NCBI GenBank assembly: GCA_003520925.1
Contig: DOTV01000014.1
Coordinates: forward strand, 1 to 15,622
Source of the DNA: Bacteroidales bacterium
GTDB lineage: Bacteria; Bacteroidota; Bacteroidia; Bacteroidales; VadinHA17
Reading direction: 5' to 3'
DNA: 15,622 nt
Numbering within the stretch: position 1 is the stretch's first letter; each line of letters begins with the position of its first letter. Shown in pieces: positions 1 to 7,627 of the stretch. The notes below the pieces were generated by a model, which saw only the letters and a list, made by a program, of their open reading frames with translations, ran no database searches and had not been told where the DNA came from. A program made the translations under genes and the position numbers.

Positions 1-665
1 CCAAATGGAACACCAGTCCAGAAATCACCGAATGCATATTTCTGCACAAGCGGCCCGAGAATCAATCCTCCTGCAATAAATGTAACCAGGGTCCATACCG
101 AGTACTTCCTGTACAAAGGATACTTTACGATTGCCATAAGTCCGGCCAGGGTTGAAAAGAGCATAGCTACGAACATCAGCAATATATGAGGAGTAAGGAT
201 ATAAGCCGGAACGGCACCTTTGAACCGGATAACCACAGGCGACTCTTTTGAGATCGTGGTAGTACCTTTTGAATCAGTAAGCTCTATATAGTATTGAAGC
301 TTGCCGGCTGGTGGCTGTTGAGGAATTTCGGCAAAAAAACCACTTTCTTCTGTAATCCTGAATACCTTGTTCATCACGAATGAGTTGACGGGATATACTT
401 TATACATGAATTCGCTGGAGGCGTATTCGTCATTTGTTTTGAACTTTTTGTACCAGAGTGTTGCTTTTATTGTATTATCCGTGATCTTAAGCTTTACCTC
501 AGGGCGCTCGTCAAGTCCGAGGCTGCGAACAAGCTTGATCTCATAAGGCATGTCATTTAAATTTATATTTACCATTTTCGGGTAGGTGGGTCCGGTTTTT
601 CTCTGGTAATAGGCTGCGCCGATTGTTATTAAAAAGGCAAGAACCCATAGAAGGAACTTTTTCAT
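1..665 (-). CDS. Membrane-anchored protein of unknown function, 3' end cut by window edge
   Basis: I do not recognise a named family. The reading frame is open from an ATG at 665 to the window edge (221 full codons), so the C-terminus is missing. What can be seen: a lysine-led hydrophobic segment at residues 4-20 (signal anchor); a soluble, beta-rich middle part at about 30-150, ending in PQQPPAGKLQYYIEL and TDSKG, which resembles Ig/fibronectin-type domains; then two membrane segments at about 154-178 and 189-207. The last visible residues read QKYAFGDFWTGVPF. The middle domain is therefore probably periplasmic. The start lies 33 bp after the M28 peptidase stop with no terminator between, so co-transcription is likely. 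No Shine-Dalgarno is seen, as for its neighbours. The reading frame is sure; the function is unknown. The left-hand flanking sequence would show how many more membrane segments follow. Confidence 0.85.
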   Translation of the reverse strand, partial: MKKFLLWVLAFLITIGAAYYQRKTGPTYPKMVNINLNDMPYEIKLVRSLGLDERPEVKLKITDNTIKATLWYKKFKTNDEYASSEFMYKVYPVNSFVMNKVFRITEESGFFAEIPQQPPAGKLQYYIELTDSKGTTTISKESPVVIRFKGAVPAYILTPHILLMFVAMLFSTLAGLMAIVKYPLYRKYSVWTLVTFIAGGLILGPLVQKYAFGDFWTGVPF

Positions 666-698
666 TGATGATTGATTTATGTCTTAGACGTAAAACTT

Positions 699-2477
699 CT
701 ATAATTGTATCAGCAATACTTCCTTTTTTCCATTTCTTAAGACCTCTATACTGATAGTTTCCCCATGCTTAAGCTGTCCCATCCGGAACATATAATCCTG
801 GATATTATTGACTGTCTTTCCGTTAATCGATGTTATAATGTCCCCTTTTTTCATCCCTCCAAGAGCTGCAGGTTTTCCGGGTGTCACAAGGTCAGCGCGC
901 AAACCGTTCTTGATATTACCTGCAAAATCAGGCATGATTCCAAGTGTTACACCCCTTCTCCTCATCGCCCTGTTTATTTCAACTTTCGGACCGGCCTCAG
1001 TGAATTTTAATCTGGCAGTATCATTCGCAAGCTTCTCAGCTAAGGCAAAAACAAGATCGGATACTTTTACCATCCCGGGATAGTTTATTTTATCCCAGGT
1101 GTCGGAAGGGGTATGATAATCGAGATGAGCTCCCGTTGAAAAGAAAAGCACAGGGATATTCTTGCCGTAAAACGAGGAATGGTCCGATGGTCCCGATCCC
1201 TCTTCAGTGATTGTGAGTTTTAAATTATTCGTGTCGCCGAGTGATGTAATAATATCTTTTAGTCCTTCAGCAGTTCCTGCACCTCCAATCTGCAGGGCGC
1301 TCGAATCACGCAGTCTTCCAACCATGTCGAGGTTTATCATAGCATTTACCTTTGAGAGATCGATCAATGGATTATCGGTGAAATACTTTGAACCGAGTAA
1401 TCCCAGTTCCTCACCTGAGAATGCAGCAAAAATGATGCTTCTTTTATGGCTGCCTTTGGTCAGAGCCAGCTTTTCAGCAAGCTCTATCATTTCTCCAACT
1501 CCGGAGGCGTTGTCGTCAGCCCCGTGGTGAACTGCTACAGTATCGCCGGCCCTGCTTGATGAACCACCCATTCCTAGGTGATCGAAGTGTCCGCCAATAA
1601 TAAGATACTCGTTCTTAAGCAGCTCATCCTCTCCCGGAAGCATCATTATTACATTCCTTGTAGCTGACTGTTTAACAATGACATCGGAACCTCCACGGAC
1701 CTTTGCCCCGGTAGAAAAACCACCAGGTTTTTTTGTCATATTGATTCTGTTCTCGAGATCAGCAACAGTGGTTTTGGTCTTTGAAAGGATAAGGTCGGCA
1801 ATATTCCTCTTAATCCTTAATACAGGTATTTCAACTGAGAACGCTTCGGATGACAATGGCTCAAAGCTATCTTCCTTATCGTTTATTGGTCCGGATACCA
1901 TAAGGACACCTGCAGCTCCCATGTCCTTTGCCATAAGGGCCTTATCCCTGTCGCTGTTGAAAGGAATGAAGCCACTGACAGATTTATTTGGTTCAGGGTC
2001 ACCCCGAAGTAACAGGACCCATTTGCCTTTTATATCATTATTTGCATAATCGTTCCATTGAATGCTGTCGTTGTTTATTACAAATCCGTATCCGGCAAAA
2101 ACTGTTTCGGCTTCCAGCTCAGAGCTTCCGCTGAATGATAACGGCGTGATACCTGTCGGTAAACTGAAACTCTGATTATCCGTCGAAAGAAAATTTTTCT
2201 CACCTGCGATTACTTTGTCCGCTACCTTATATCTCTGGAATCCGTCGCCGGAAAGGGGATTAAGCCCTGCCCGGGAAAGCTGGAATTTAATATAATATGC
2301 TGCCAGGCTATCGCCCCTTGTTCCTGTCTGTCTGCCTTTAAGTGAATCAGATGAAAGAAACTTTATATGATCCTGAAGTTCACCAGCCCCTATTTCCCTG
2401 GTAACAGAGTCATTACAGGAGTAGGCAGCTAACAGATAAAAAAAAGCTACGGGAATTAACCTGTTAAGTAAAATCAT
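699..2477 (-). CDS. M28-family zinc metallopeptidase with PA and PDZ domains, probable lipoprotein
   Basis: A predicted secreted aminopeptidase or carboxypeptidase-like enzyme of 592 residues. The N-terminal signal (residues 4-20) ends at Cys21 in AAYSC, a loose lipobox, so it is probably a periplasm-facing or surface lipoprotein. A PA-like insert spans about 120-235 (VFAGYGFV, GKWVLLLRGD, GAAGVLMVSG). The M28 catalytic domain spans about 270-490. By alignment with family motifs the co-catalytic zinc ligands are His297 (GGHFDHLG), Asp322 (GADDNASG), Glu357, Asp384 (NLDMVG) and His455 (DYHTPSD), with Glu356 of SGEELG as general base; all are present. A C-terminal PDZ domain covers about 513-590 (ADLVTPGKPAALGGMKKGD), which may bind peptide ends or partners. 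The gene follows rocD by 38 bp. Substrate is not predictable: free peptide N-termini are the family norm. Family call is strong; lipidation is inferred. Confidence 0.93.
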   Translation of the reverse strand: MILLNRLIPVAFFYLLAAYSCNDSVTREIGAGELQDHIKFLSSDSLKGRQTGTRGDSLAAYYIKFQLSRAGLNPLSGDGFQRYKVADKVIAGEKNFLSTDNQSFSLPTGITPLSFSGSSELEAETVFAGYGFVINNDSIQWNDYANNDIKGKWVLLLRGDPEPNKSVSGFIPFNSDRDKALMAKDMGAAGVLMVSGPINDKEDSFEPLSSEAFSVEIPVLRIKRNIADLILSKTKTTVADLENRINMTKKPGGFSTGAKVRGGSDVIVKQSATRNVIMMLPGEDELLKNEYLIIGGHFDHLGMGGSSSRAGDTVAVHHGADDNASGVGEMIELAEKLALTKGSHKRSIIFAAFSGEELGLLGSKYFTDNPLIDLSKVNAMINLDMVGRLRDSSALQIGGAGTAEGLKDIITSLGDTNNLKLTITEEGSGPSDHSSFYGKNIPVLFFSTGAHLDYHTPSDTWDKINYPGMVKVSDLVFALAEKLANDTARLKFTEAGPKVEINRAMRRRGVTLGIMPDFAGNIKNGLRADLVTPGKPAALGGMKKGDIITSINGKTVNNIQDYMFRMGQLKHGETISIEVLRNGKKEVLLIQL

Positions 2478-2515
2478 GATTGGATATTTAATCGTTACAC
2501 CTCAGTAACAACCTT

Positions 2516-3727
2516 TTATTCAAAAAGTTTAAAAGCCTTTTTAATGAGTCCGACAGCCTCCCTCAGCTGTGCCTCGTTGATAACAAGAGGTGGTGCAAAT
2601 CGTATAATGTGTTCATGTGTTGGTTTGGCTATCAGTCCGGCGTCCTTCATTGCCAGACAGACGTCCCATGCTGTCTTTCCGTTTTTTGGTCTGACAACAA
2701 CAGCATTCAGCAATCCCTTTCCTCTTACAAGCTCGATCATGTCTGATTTGATGCTCTTCATTTCATCCCTGAAAATCTTACCAAGACGGTCAGAATTTTC
2801 TGCCAGCTTTTCGTCCTTTATTACTTCAAGTGCAGCGATTGCAACCTTTGCAGCCAGGGGATTTCCACCAAAAGTAGAACCATGTTCCCCGGGTCGTATG
2901 GTGAGCATTATTTCATCATCCGCCAGAACAGCAGAGATTGGCATAACTCCTCCCGAAAGCGCCTTGCCAAGTATAAGAATATCGGGACGGACACCCTCAT
3001 GGTCACATGCCAGAAGCTTTCCGGTACGTGCAATCCCCGTCTGGACTTCATCAGCAATAAAAAGGACATTATGTTTCCTGCAGAGGTCATATGATTTTTT
3101 CAGATAGCCTTCATCGGGTACAAAAACACCTGCCTCGCCCTGAATCGGTTCAACTAGGAAACCAGCAACATCAGGATCTTTCAACGCTTTCTCCAGCGCG
3201 TTGAGATCATTATAAGGTATTATTATAAAACCAGGTGTGAACGGTCCGTAATCATTTCTGGCATCAGGATCGGTCGACATAGAGATTATTGTAATGGTTC
3301 TCCCATGAAAGTTACCCTCGCAACAGATTATTTTTGCATTGTTTTCCTTGATGCCTTTCCTTTTGTAGCCCCATTTCCGGCAGAGCTTGAGCGCAGTTTC
3401 ATCACCTTCAGCGCCTGAATTCATTGGAAGTACCTTATCATAACCGAAATATTTTGTAACATATTCTTCATACTCTCCCAGGACAGAATTATAAAAAGCC
3501 CTTGAAGTAAGGGTAAGCTTCTGAGCCTGATCGGTCAATGCTTTTACAATTTTTGGATGACAATGACCCTGGTTAACTGCTGAGTAGGCTGAAAGAAAAT
3601 CAAAATACCTCTTTCCTTCTACATCCCATACGAAGGGACCTTCGCCCCTTTCAAGCACAACTGGCAGGGGATGATAATTATGTGCCCCGTACCTCTCTTC
3701 ACGATTTATATAATCTTGTGCGTTCAT
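2516..3727 (-). CDS. rocD: Ornithine aminotransferase (ornithine-oxoacid transaminase)
   Basis: A PLP-dependent class III aminotransferase of 403 residues, which should transfer the delta-amino group of L-ornithine to 2-oxoglutarate, giving glutamate-5-semialdehyde (which cyclises to pyrroline-5-carboxylate) and glutamate in the cytoplasm. It reads close to human OAT along its whole length: YGAHNYHPLPV, DFLSAYSAVNQGHCHPKI, VEPIQGEAGV, LLGKALSGG-like ILGKALSGG, EHGSTFGGNPL and KPTHEHIIRFAPPLV. Lys255 is the expected PLP Schiff-base lysine, Asp226 (ADEVQTG) contacts the pyridine nitrogen, and Tyr18 and Arg143 match the ornithine-binding tyrosine and arginine of OAT; these separate it from acetylornithine aminotransferase (ArgD). 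The PLP phosphate region is NSGAEGDETA rather than the common NTGVEAGETA, a minor variation. No signal peptide. The gene lies 64 bp after the GH106-like gene and 38 bp before the M28 peptidase gene. I see no arginase or proline-pathway gene nearby. Confidence 0.95.
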   Translation of the reverse strand: MNAQDYINREERYGAHNYHPLPVVLERGEGPFVWDVEGKRYFDFLSAYSAVNQGHCHPKIVKALTDQAQKLTLTSRAFYNSVLGEYEEYVTKYFGYDKVLPMNSGAEGDETALKLCRKWGYKRKGIKENNAKIICCEGNFHGRTITIISMSTDPDARNDYGPFTPGFIIIPYNDLNALEKALKDPDVAGFLVEPIQGEAGVFVPDEGYLKKSYDLCRKHNVLFIADEVQTGIARTGKLLACDHEGVRPDILILGKALSGGVMPISAVLADDEIMLTIRPGEHGSTFGGNPLAAKVAIAALEVIKDEKLAENSDRLGKIFRDEMKSIKSDMIELVRGKGLLNAVVVRPKNGKTAWDVCLAMKDAGLIAKPTHEHIIRFAPPLVINEAQLREAVGLIKKAFKLFE

Positions 3728-3791
3728 ATCGTTGATATTTAATTAGTTATGTATTTTCTGAATTAAGTTACAATTTTACGAAAGCTTTTCG

Positions 3792-6700
3792 TTATTTCAA
3801 AATTTCAATTCTTACCGGACCGATCAATCCTGATTCAACCAGAGGATCTCCTTTCCTGTAATACCGATGGGTTGTGAAGGTATAACGCCTGCTGGGCCTG
3901 GGTGTTCCATTAAGAAGCCATTCCGGCCATTTCCCATTCTCGACCCCATCCCACGGCTCGGATTCATCTCCGATCAGCCTGTTGATCCAAAGATTTATTA
4001 CCGTTATCTCCAGATTATTGTCAGTCTCTCTTACGGCATCGGATATATTTATCTCCCAGGGAGATGTCCATACGATACCTAGATCTTTGTTGTTGAGTTT
4101 CACACTGGCGATGTTCTTTACTTTACCAAGATCAAGCCAGATTTCTGATTTCTTTATCGACCCTTCAAATGATGGAATGCTGAATGTTTTTGAATAAACC
4201 GCCTTCCCTGAATAATACTTAATGCCATCCTCCGGACTGACTGACCAGTTGGTGAGCTTCTCAAACCGGATTTTCTCTGGTCCCCCCCACAATGTATCGA
4301 AAGAAACACTCCATGGACCAGAAAGTGTCATCAATATACTTTTTTCAGGGAAATTCTTTTCTTCTTCAGATCTGTTTTGACCGTTTTTTTCTGTTTTATA
4401 AAAAACAATGAAGAAGCTTTGGAAAGGTGCCAGCTTAACCGGAACTCCTGTAAATCCATCCCTGGGTAAAACATCAGGCAATAATCTAATTTTGCCTGTC
4501 ACAGCGTCCCATAATTCAGCTGTTTTCTTTCCGTCACGGAAATAGCAGGTGTCTATCACTACAGTACTGGTCCTGTTTGATATGAAATAAATTTCACGGT
4601 CAGGGGTAGTTCTGTGAGTGTATCTTATATTACCTGAGGCTTTAAAGTCAGGCTTTAACCCTTTGTCCTCAAGCAATCTTTCAGTCAGCAAATATTCGGG
4701 ATAAAGTGAAAGAGAATCAGGATTTCCTGATATGCCTCTGTTTGCATTAATAAGTTCTTTACCCCACCAGATAATTCCCCTTCCAAAAGGACGTTCAGTC
4801 AATCGCTCCGGAATATTCCCGTCTCCCCATATTTCACGTGCCATGGAAACTGTGTTTTCATCACATCCCGGGAAACCTGAAAGTGAGGGTGATTTGACAG
4901 GAGGGTTGCCGACCACTATTGCACCGGCCTCAAGAAGTGATTTTATTTTTTTGAGAAGTTCAGGTGTCATGGTCCTCACATCTGGCAGAACAAGAATCCT
5001 GTATGAGCCTCCTCCCGGAAAAACTATTGATCCATCCACAACGGATGCTTTTTCTAATAGCGCCAGAGGAGAGCATCCGTCGAAGGAAAAACCTCTCTTA
5101 TCTGGCATTACCGGACTTCCAACAAGTGCAGAAGATGGCGGACGGAATACATGAGGAGCTCCTTCAGCTGCAAGGTAGAGAATATCTGAAACGGGTTTTC
5201 CCTGCGACAGGATATACTGGCATCTCGAAATATACCTGTGATATTCTTTGGCCATAGACCACCATGTCTGACCGCGATCCCAGTGAACACCATATGGCCC
5301 CATAGTTACACCCGGACGATACTCATCTCCATATGGTTTATGCGCGAAGGTGTGATAGATCAGTCTGTTGATTCCGATGCAGAAGGCCCAGTCTCCCTGG
5401 TTTTTCATGTCCTCAGGGTATTTTTTCCATGCTTCATGGCTGTTGGCTGTAAAGGCCTCTGCAGCAATTACTGGTAATCCCTTTACATGAGCAGTTGAGG
5501 AGGCCTCGATACAACTGAAAGCTGAATTAAACCCAAAACCCTCACTCCAGAATTCACACATCGGGACATCAGCAACGCTTCCTAGGTCGAGGTCTGAAGC
5601 AGGATTCATGTCATACGGCTCAATGGATAGACGAAATCCGTTTCTCTTCCCAAGCTCTTTGAATCTCTTTGCATGATTCTCAATAATTAGTTCACTGGAA
5701 GTCAGGCGGATATCCCACAAAAACCTTTCACTTATTTCCAGACTATTCACGATGAGACCTGTATAAACAGGAAGAAATAATTCAGGGTCGTAGCCCCGTC
5801 TCTTAATGAACTCCTCCCTGAATCTGTTGCTCCAGTTCTGGGCTCCCATTTCCCAGCTGTCGATATGGATCATTGTCCATCCACCGCCATTTTTCGGCTT
5901 TCCTGGCAATGTCCTTCGAACCAGTTTATTTATATACGCATCATAGTGAGAATCAAAAGAGGCAGTATCGAATTTATCAGCCTCAAATCCAATTCCGGGT
6001 AAAGGAGCTGGACGCGTTACCGCTCCGTTATTTCGTTTACCAAATCTCATTATTGTCCATTTCCCGGCGGGAATTTCCCATTTCAGAGTTCCGTCTTCCT
6101 GAAGCTTGTCTGTAATGTTTACAATGCTTTTTTGTTCAATTACTGAACCTCCTGATCCTTTAGCTGTTAAAGGTTCCGGTATAAAGGGAAGCACTTCTGG
6201 TTCAGAAGTGTAAGGCGCACGATAGTAAAGAGCTTTTTCTTCAATTCCGCTTATTATCTCAGGATCATCAGGAGTTGGAAATGCAAGCAAAAGAACATCC
6301 TCATACCAGCTATCCCGTTTTAATTTCAGATCCTTTGTCAGAGTGTTCTCTCCGAAGAATGGTCGTTTTGGTTCCGGTACCGCAAGTTTGCCATTAAAAA
6401 TGCCCGGACCCTTTACTGCGGTATCGCTTGCAACAAGATGCATCATCGATTGAGATGGGGTAACCCAGGGCCCTCCACTCCCTGCCCAGCCTGGGCCCGA
6501 TCCCATAATTACCCTGATCCCAAGACGCTCAGCCTCTCTTACAGCATGTGTGAAGAGCTCCTGCCATTCATCGCTCAGGAAATCAACTTTTCCGCGGGGA
6601 ACACCGACATTTACTTCCAGGAATACTACATAACCTATACCTGCTTCTTTCATTGATTCCAGGTCGGCAGTAATGGCTTTTCGTTCAATATTTCCATCCA

Positions 6701-6854
6701 TAAAATACCAGTAAACTCCGGGTCGGGATGAATCGGGAGGATTTATAAAATCATTTTTCAGGAGATCGTAGTGCTCTGGAATGCTGCATGACGAGATGAA
6801 TGCAAGCAGGAAAATATAAGAAAGCCATCCCTGAAATAAGCTGAATTTACTCAT
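3792..6854 (-). CDS. GH106-like glycoside hydrolase (probable alpha-L-rhamnosidase), lipoprotein
   Basis: A 1020-residue enzyme with an N-terminal lipoprotein signal: hydrophobic residues 11-22 followed by FISSC, with Cys23 as probable lipidated residue. The start region (RPGVYWYFMDGNIERKAI, then DLESMKEAGIGYVVFLEV) and the long catalytic core at about 40-560 (MIHIDSWEMGAQNW, CEFWSEGF, VIAAEAFT, NRLIYHTFAHKPYGDEYRPG) are typical of GH106-type rhamnosidases. Glu335 and Glu466 are my candidates for the catalytic pair: their 131-residue spacing resembles that of the catalytic glutamates I recall for Bacteroides BT0986. A beta-rich C-terminal part (about 840-1020: LSGPWSVSFD, IWLDLGKVKNIASVKLNNKD) looks like a galactose-binding-type domain. 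The ATG overlaps the trmD stop by 8 nt, implying translational coupling. No SusC/SusD-like pair, regulator or other glycosidase is nearby, so the natural glycan is unknown. Family call is good; rhamnose specificity is an inference. Confidence 0.85.
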   Translation of the reverse strand: MSKFSLFQGWLSYIFLLAFISSCSIPEHYDLLKNDFINPPDSSRPGVYWYFMDGNIERKAITADLESMKEAGIGYVVFLEVNVGVPRGKVDFLSDEWQELFTHAVREAERLGIRVIMGSGPGWAGSGGPWVTPSQSMMHLVASDTAVKGPGIFNGKLAVPEPKRPFFGENTLTKDLKLKRDSWYEDVLLLAFPTPDDPEIISGIEEKALYYRAPYTSEPEVLPFIPEPLTAKGSGGSVIEQKSIVNITDKLQEDGTLKWEIPAGKWTIMRFGKRNNGAVTRPAPLPGIGFEADKFDTASFDSHYDAYINKLVRRTLPGKPKNGGGWTMIHIDSWEMGAQNWSNRFREEFIKRRGYDPELFLPVYTGLIVNSLEISERFLWDIRLTSSELIIENHAKRFKELGKRNGFRLSIEPYDMNPASDLDLGSVADVPMCEFWSEGFGFNSAFSCIEASSTAHVKGLPVIAAEAFTANSHEAWKKYPEDMKNQGDWAFCIGINRLIYHTFAHKPYGDEYRPGVTMGPYGVHWDRGQTWWSMAKEYHRYISRCQYILSQGKPVSDILYLAAEGAPHVFRPPSSALVGSPVMPDKRGFSFDGCSPLALLEKASVVDGSIVFPGGGSYRILVLPDVRTMTPELLKKIKSLLEAGAIVVGNPPVKSPSLSGFPGCDENTVSMAREIWGDGNIPERLTERPFGRGIIWWGKELINANRGISGNPDSLSLYPEYLLTERLLEDKGLKPDFKASGNIRYTHRTTPDREIYFISNRTSTVVIDTCYFRDGKKTAELWDAVTGKIRLLPDVLPRDGFTGVPVKLAPFQSFFIVFYKTEKNGQNRSEEEKNFPEKSILMTLSGPWSVSFDTLWGGPEKIRFEKLTNWSVSPEDGIKYYSGKAVYSKTFSIPSFEGSIKKSEIWLDLGKVKNIASVKLNNKDLGIVWTSPWEINISDAVRETDNNLEITVINLWINRLIGDESEPWDGVENGKWPEWLLNGTPRPSRRYTFTTHRYYRKGDPLVESGLIGPVRIEILK

Positions 6855-7527
6855 TATCTGAAAGATATGGTCTTAATTCTTCTGTTCTCCTGACAGACTG
6901 TTCATGTCTCCATTTCTCAATTTCGGCTGCATGACCTGAAAGAAGTACATCCGGAACTTTCCATCCCATAAATTCGGCAGGTCTTGTGTAGACCGGAGGA
7001 GCAAGTAGGTCATCCTGAAAAGAGTCGGAGAGGGCTGACTGCTCATCCGACATGGCACCCGGAATAAGTCTTACTATCGCATCAGTAATCACTGCAGCCG
7101 GGATTTCTCCTCCGGACAGAACATAATCTCCAATCGATATTTCCCTTGTAATCAAATGGTCCCTTATCCTCTGATCTATACCTTTATAGTGACCGGCAAG
7201 TATTAAAATATTTTCACAGAGAGAGAGCGTATTTGCGGTTTTCTGGGTTAGCTTTTCACCATCAGGAGAAGTATAAATTATTTCGTCGTATTCTCTTTCA
7301 CTTTTAAGCTGTTCAATAGCCTTATAAACGGGTTCGATCATCATTACCATGCCTGCGCCTCCGCCAAATGCGTAATCATCAACACTTTTGTATTTGTCAC
7401 TGGCGAAATCGTGAAGGTTAAAAATATTTATTTCAACAAGCCCTTTATCCCTTGCTCTTTTGACAATCGAATAGTTCAGGGGACTGTAAAGCAATTCAGG
7501 TAAAACTGAAAGAATATCGATTCTCAT
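6847..7527 (-). CDS. trmD: tRNA (guanine-N1-)-methyltransferase TrmD
   Basis: A SPOUT-class methyltransferase of 226 residues that methylates N1 of G37 in tRNAs with G36, using S-adenosylmethionine; it protects the reading frame. The start is read as the ATG at 7527, giving MRIDILSVLPELL, the usual TrmD N-terminus; an in-frame TTG at 7542 would only add five residues (MKKIV) and is less likely. Motifs seen: KSVDDYAFGGGAGMVM at 47-62, the trefoil-knot loops AGHYKGIDQR (111-120) and ISIGDYVLSGGE (130-141), Arg153 in VRLIPG, and Asp168 in SDSF, which match the catalytic Arg and Asp of E. coli TrmD; then PPVYTRP and WKVPDVLLSGHAAEIEKWR. Length is normal for the family. It is not in the rpsP-rimM-trmD-rplS setting known from proteobacteria. 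A terminator ends about 25 bp upstream, and the next gene overlaps its stop. Confidence 0.97.
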   Translation of the reverse strand: MRIDILSVLPELLYSPLNYSIVKRARDKGLVEINIFNLHDFASDKYKSVDDYAFGGGAGMVMMIEPVYKAIEQLKSEREYDEIIYTSPDGEKLTQKTANTLSLCENILILAGHYKGIDQRIRDHLITREISIGDYVLSGGEIPAAVITDAIVRLIPGAMSDEQSALSDSFQDDLLAPPVYTRPAEFMGWKVPDVLLSGHAAEIEKWRHEQSVRRTEELRPYLSDNE

Positions 7528-7551
7528 TACTATTTTTTTCAAAAATACAAC

Positions 7552-7588
7552 AAAAAATCCCTATCAACCTTTTTCAGGGTAATAGGGA
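7552..7588 (-). terminator. Rho-independent terminator after the 808-residue permease gene
   Basis: Read on the minus strand, the perfect 7-bp arms TCCCTAT and ATAGGGA (plus-strand 7582-7588 and 7558-7564) enclose a second short stem ACC/GGT with a CTGAAAAA loop, and are followed directly by six T residues (plus-strand A run 7552-7557). It begins about 40 bp after the permease stop at 7628. This is the classic layout of an intrinsic terminator for the leftward permease transcript. The T-run ends only about 25 bp before the trmD ATG, so it also sits in the trmD leader. Confidence 0.8.
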
Positions 7589-7627
7589 AAATGAACAATT
7601 TGAGGAAAAACTCTAAATAGTGGCAGT

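Noticed and set aside
2484..2499. Inverted repeat GTTAC/GTAAC between rocD and the M28 gene
   Set aside because: Arms are only 5 bp, the loop is 6 nt and no T-run follows on the minus strand, so it is not a terminator.
2544..3107. 187-residue plus-strand reading frame opposite rocD
   Set aside because: It lies wholly antisense to a clear ornithine aminotransferase, shows no motif, and has the composition of a shadow frame.
3778..3792. Short palindrome ACGAAA-GCT-TTTCGT at the end of the GH106-like gene
   Set aside because: AT-rich, six-base arms and followed by AAAATTG on the minus strand rather than T residues; not a convincing terminator.
4732..5154. 140-residue plus-strand reading frame opposite the GH106-like gene
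   Set aside because: Antisense to a well-supported coding region, with low-complexity Ser/Pro-rich translation and no recognisable domain.
7528..7542. Upstream TTG start for trmD
   Set aside because: It would only add MKKIV before the conserved MRIDILSVLP start; the ATG at 7527 fits the family and no ribosome-binding signal favours TTG.
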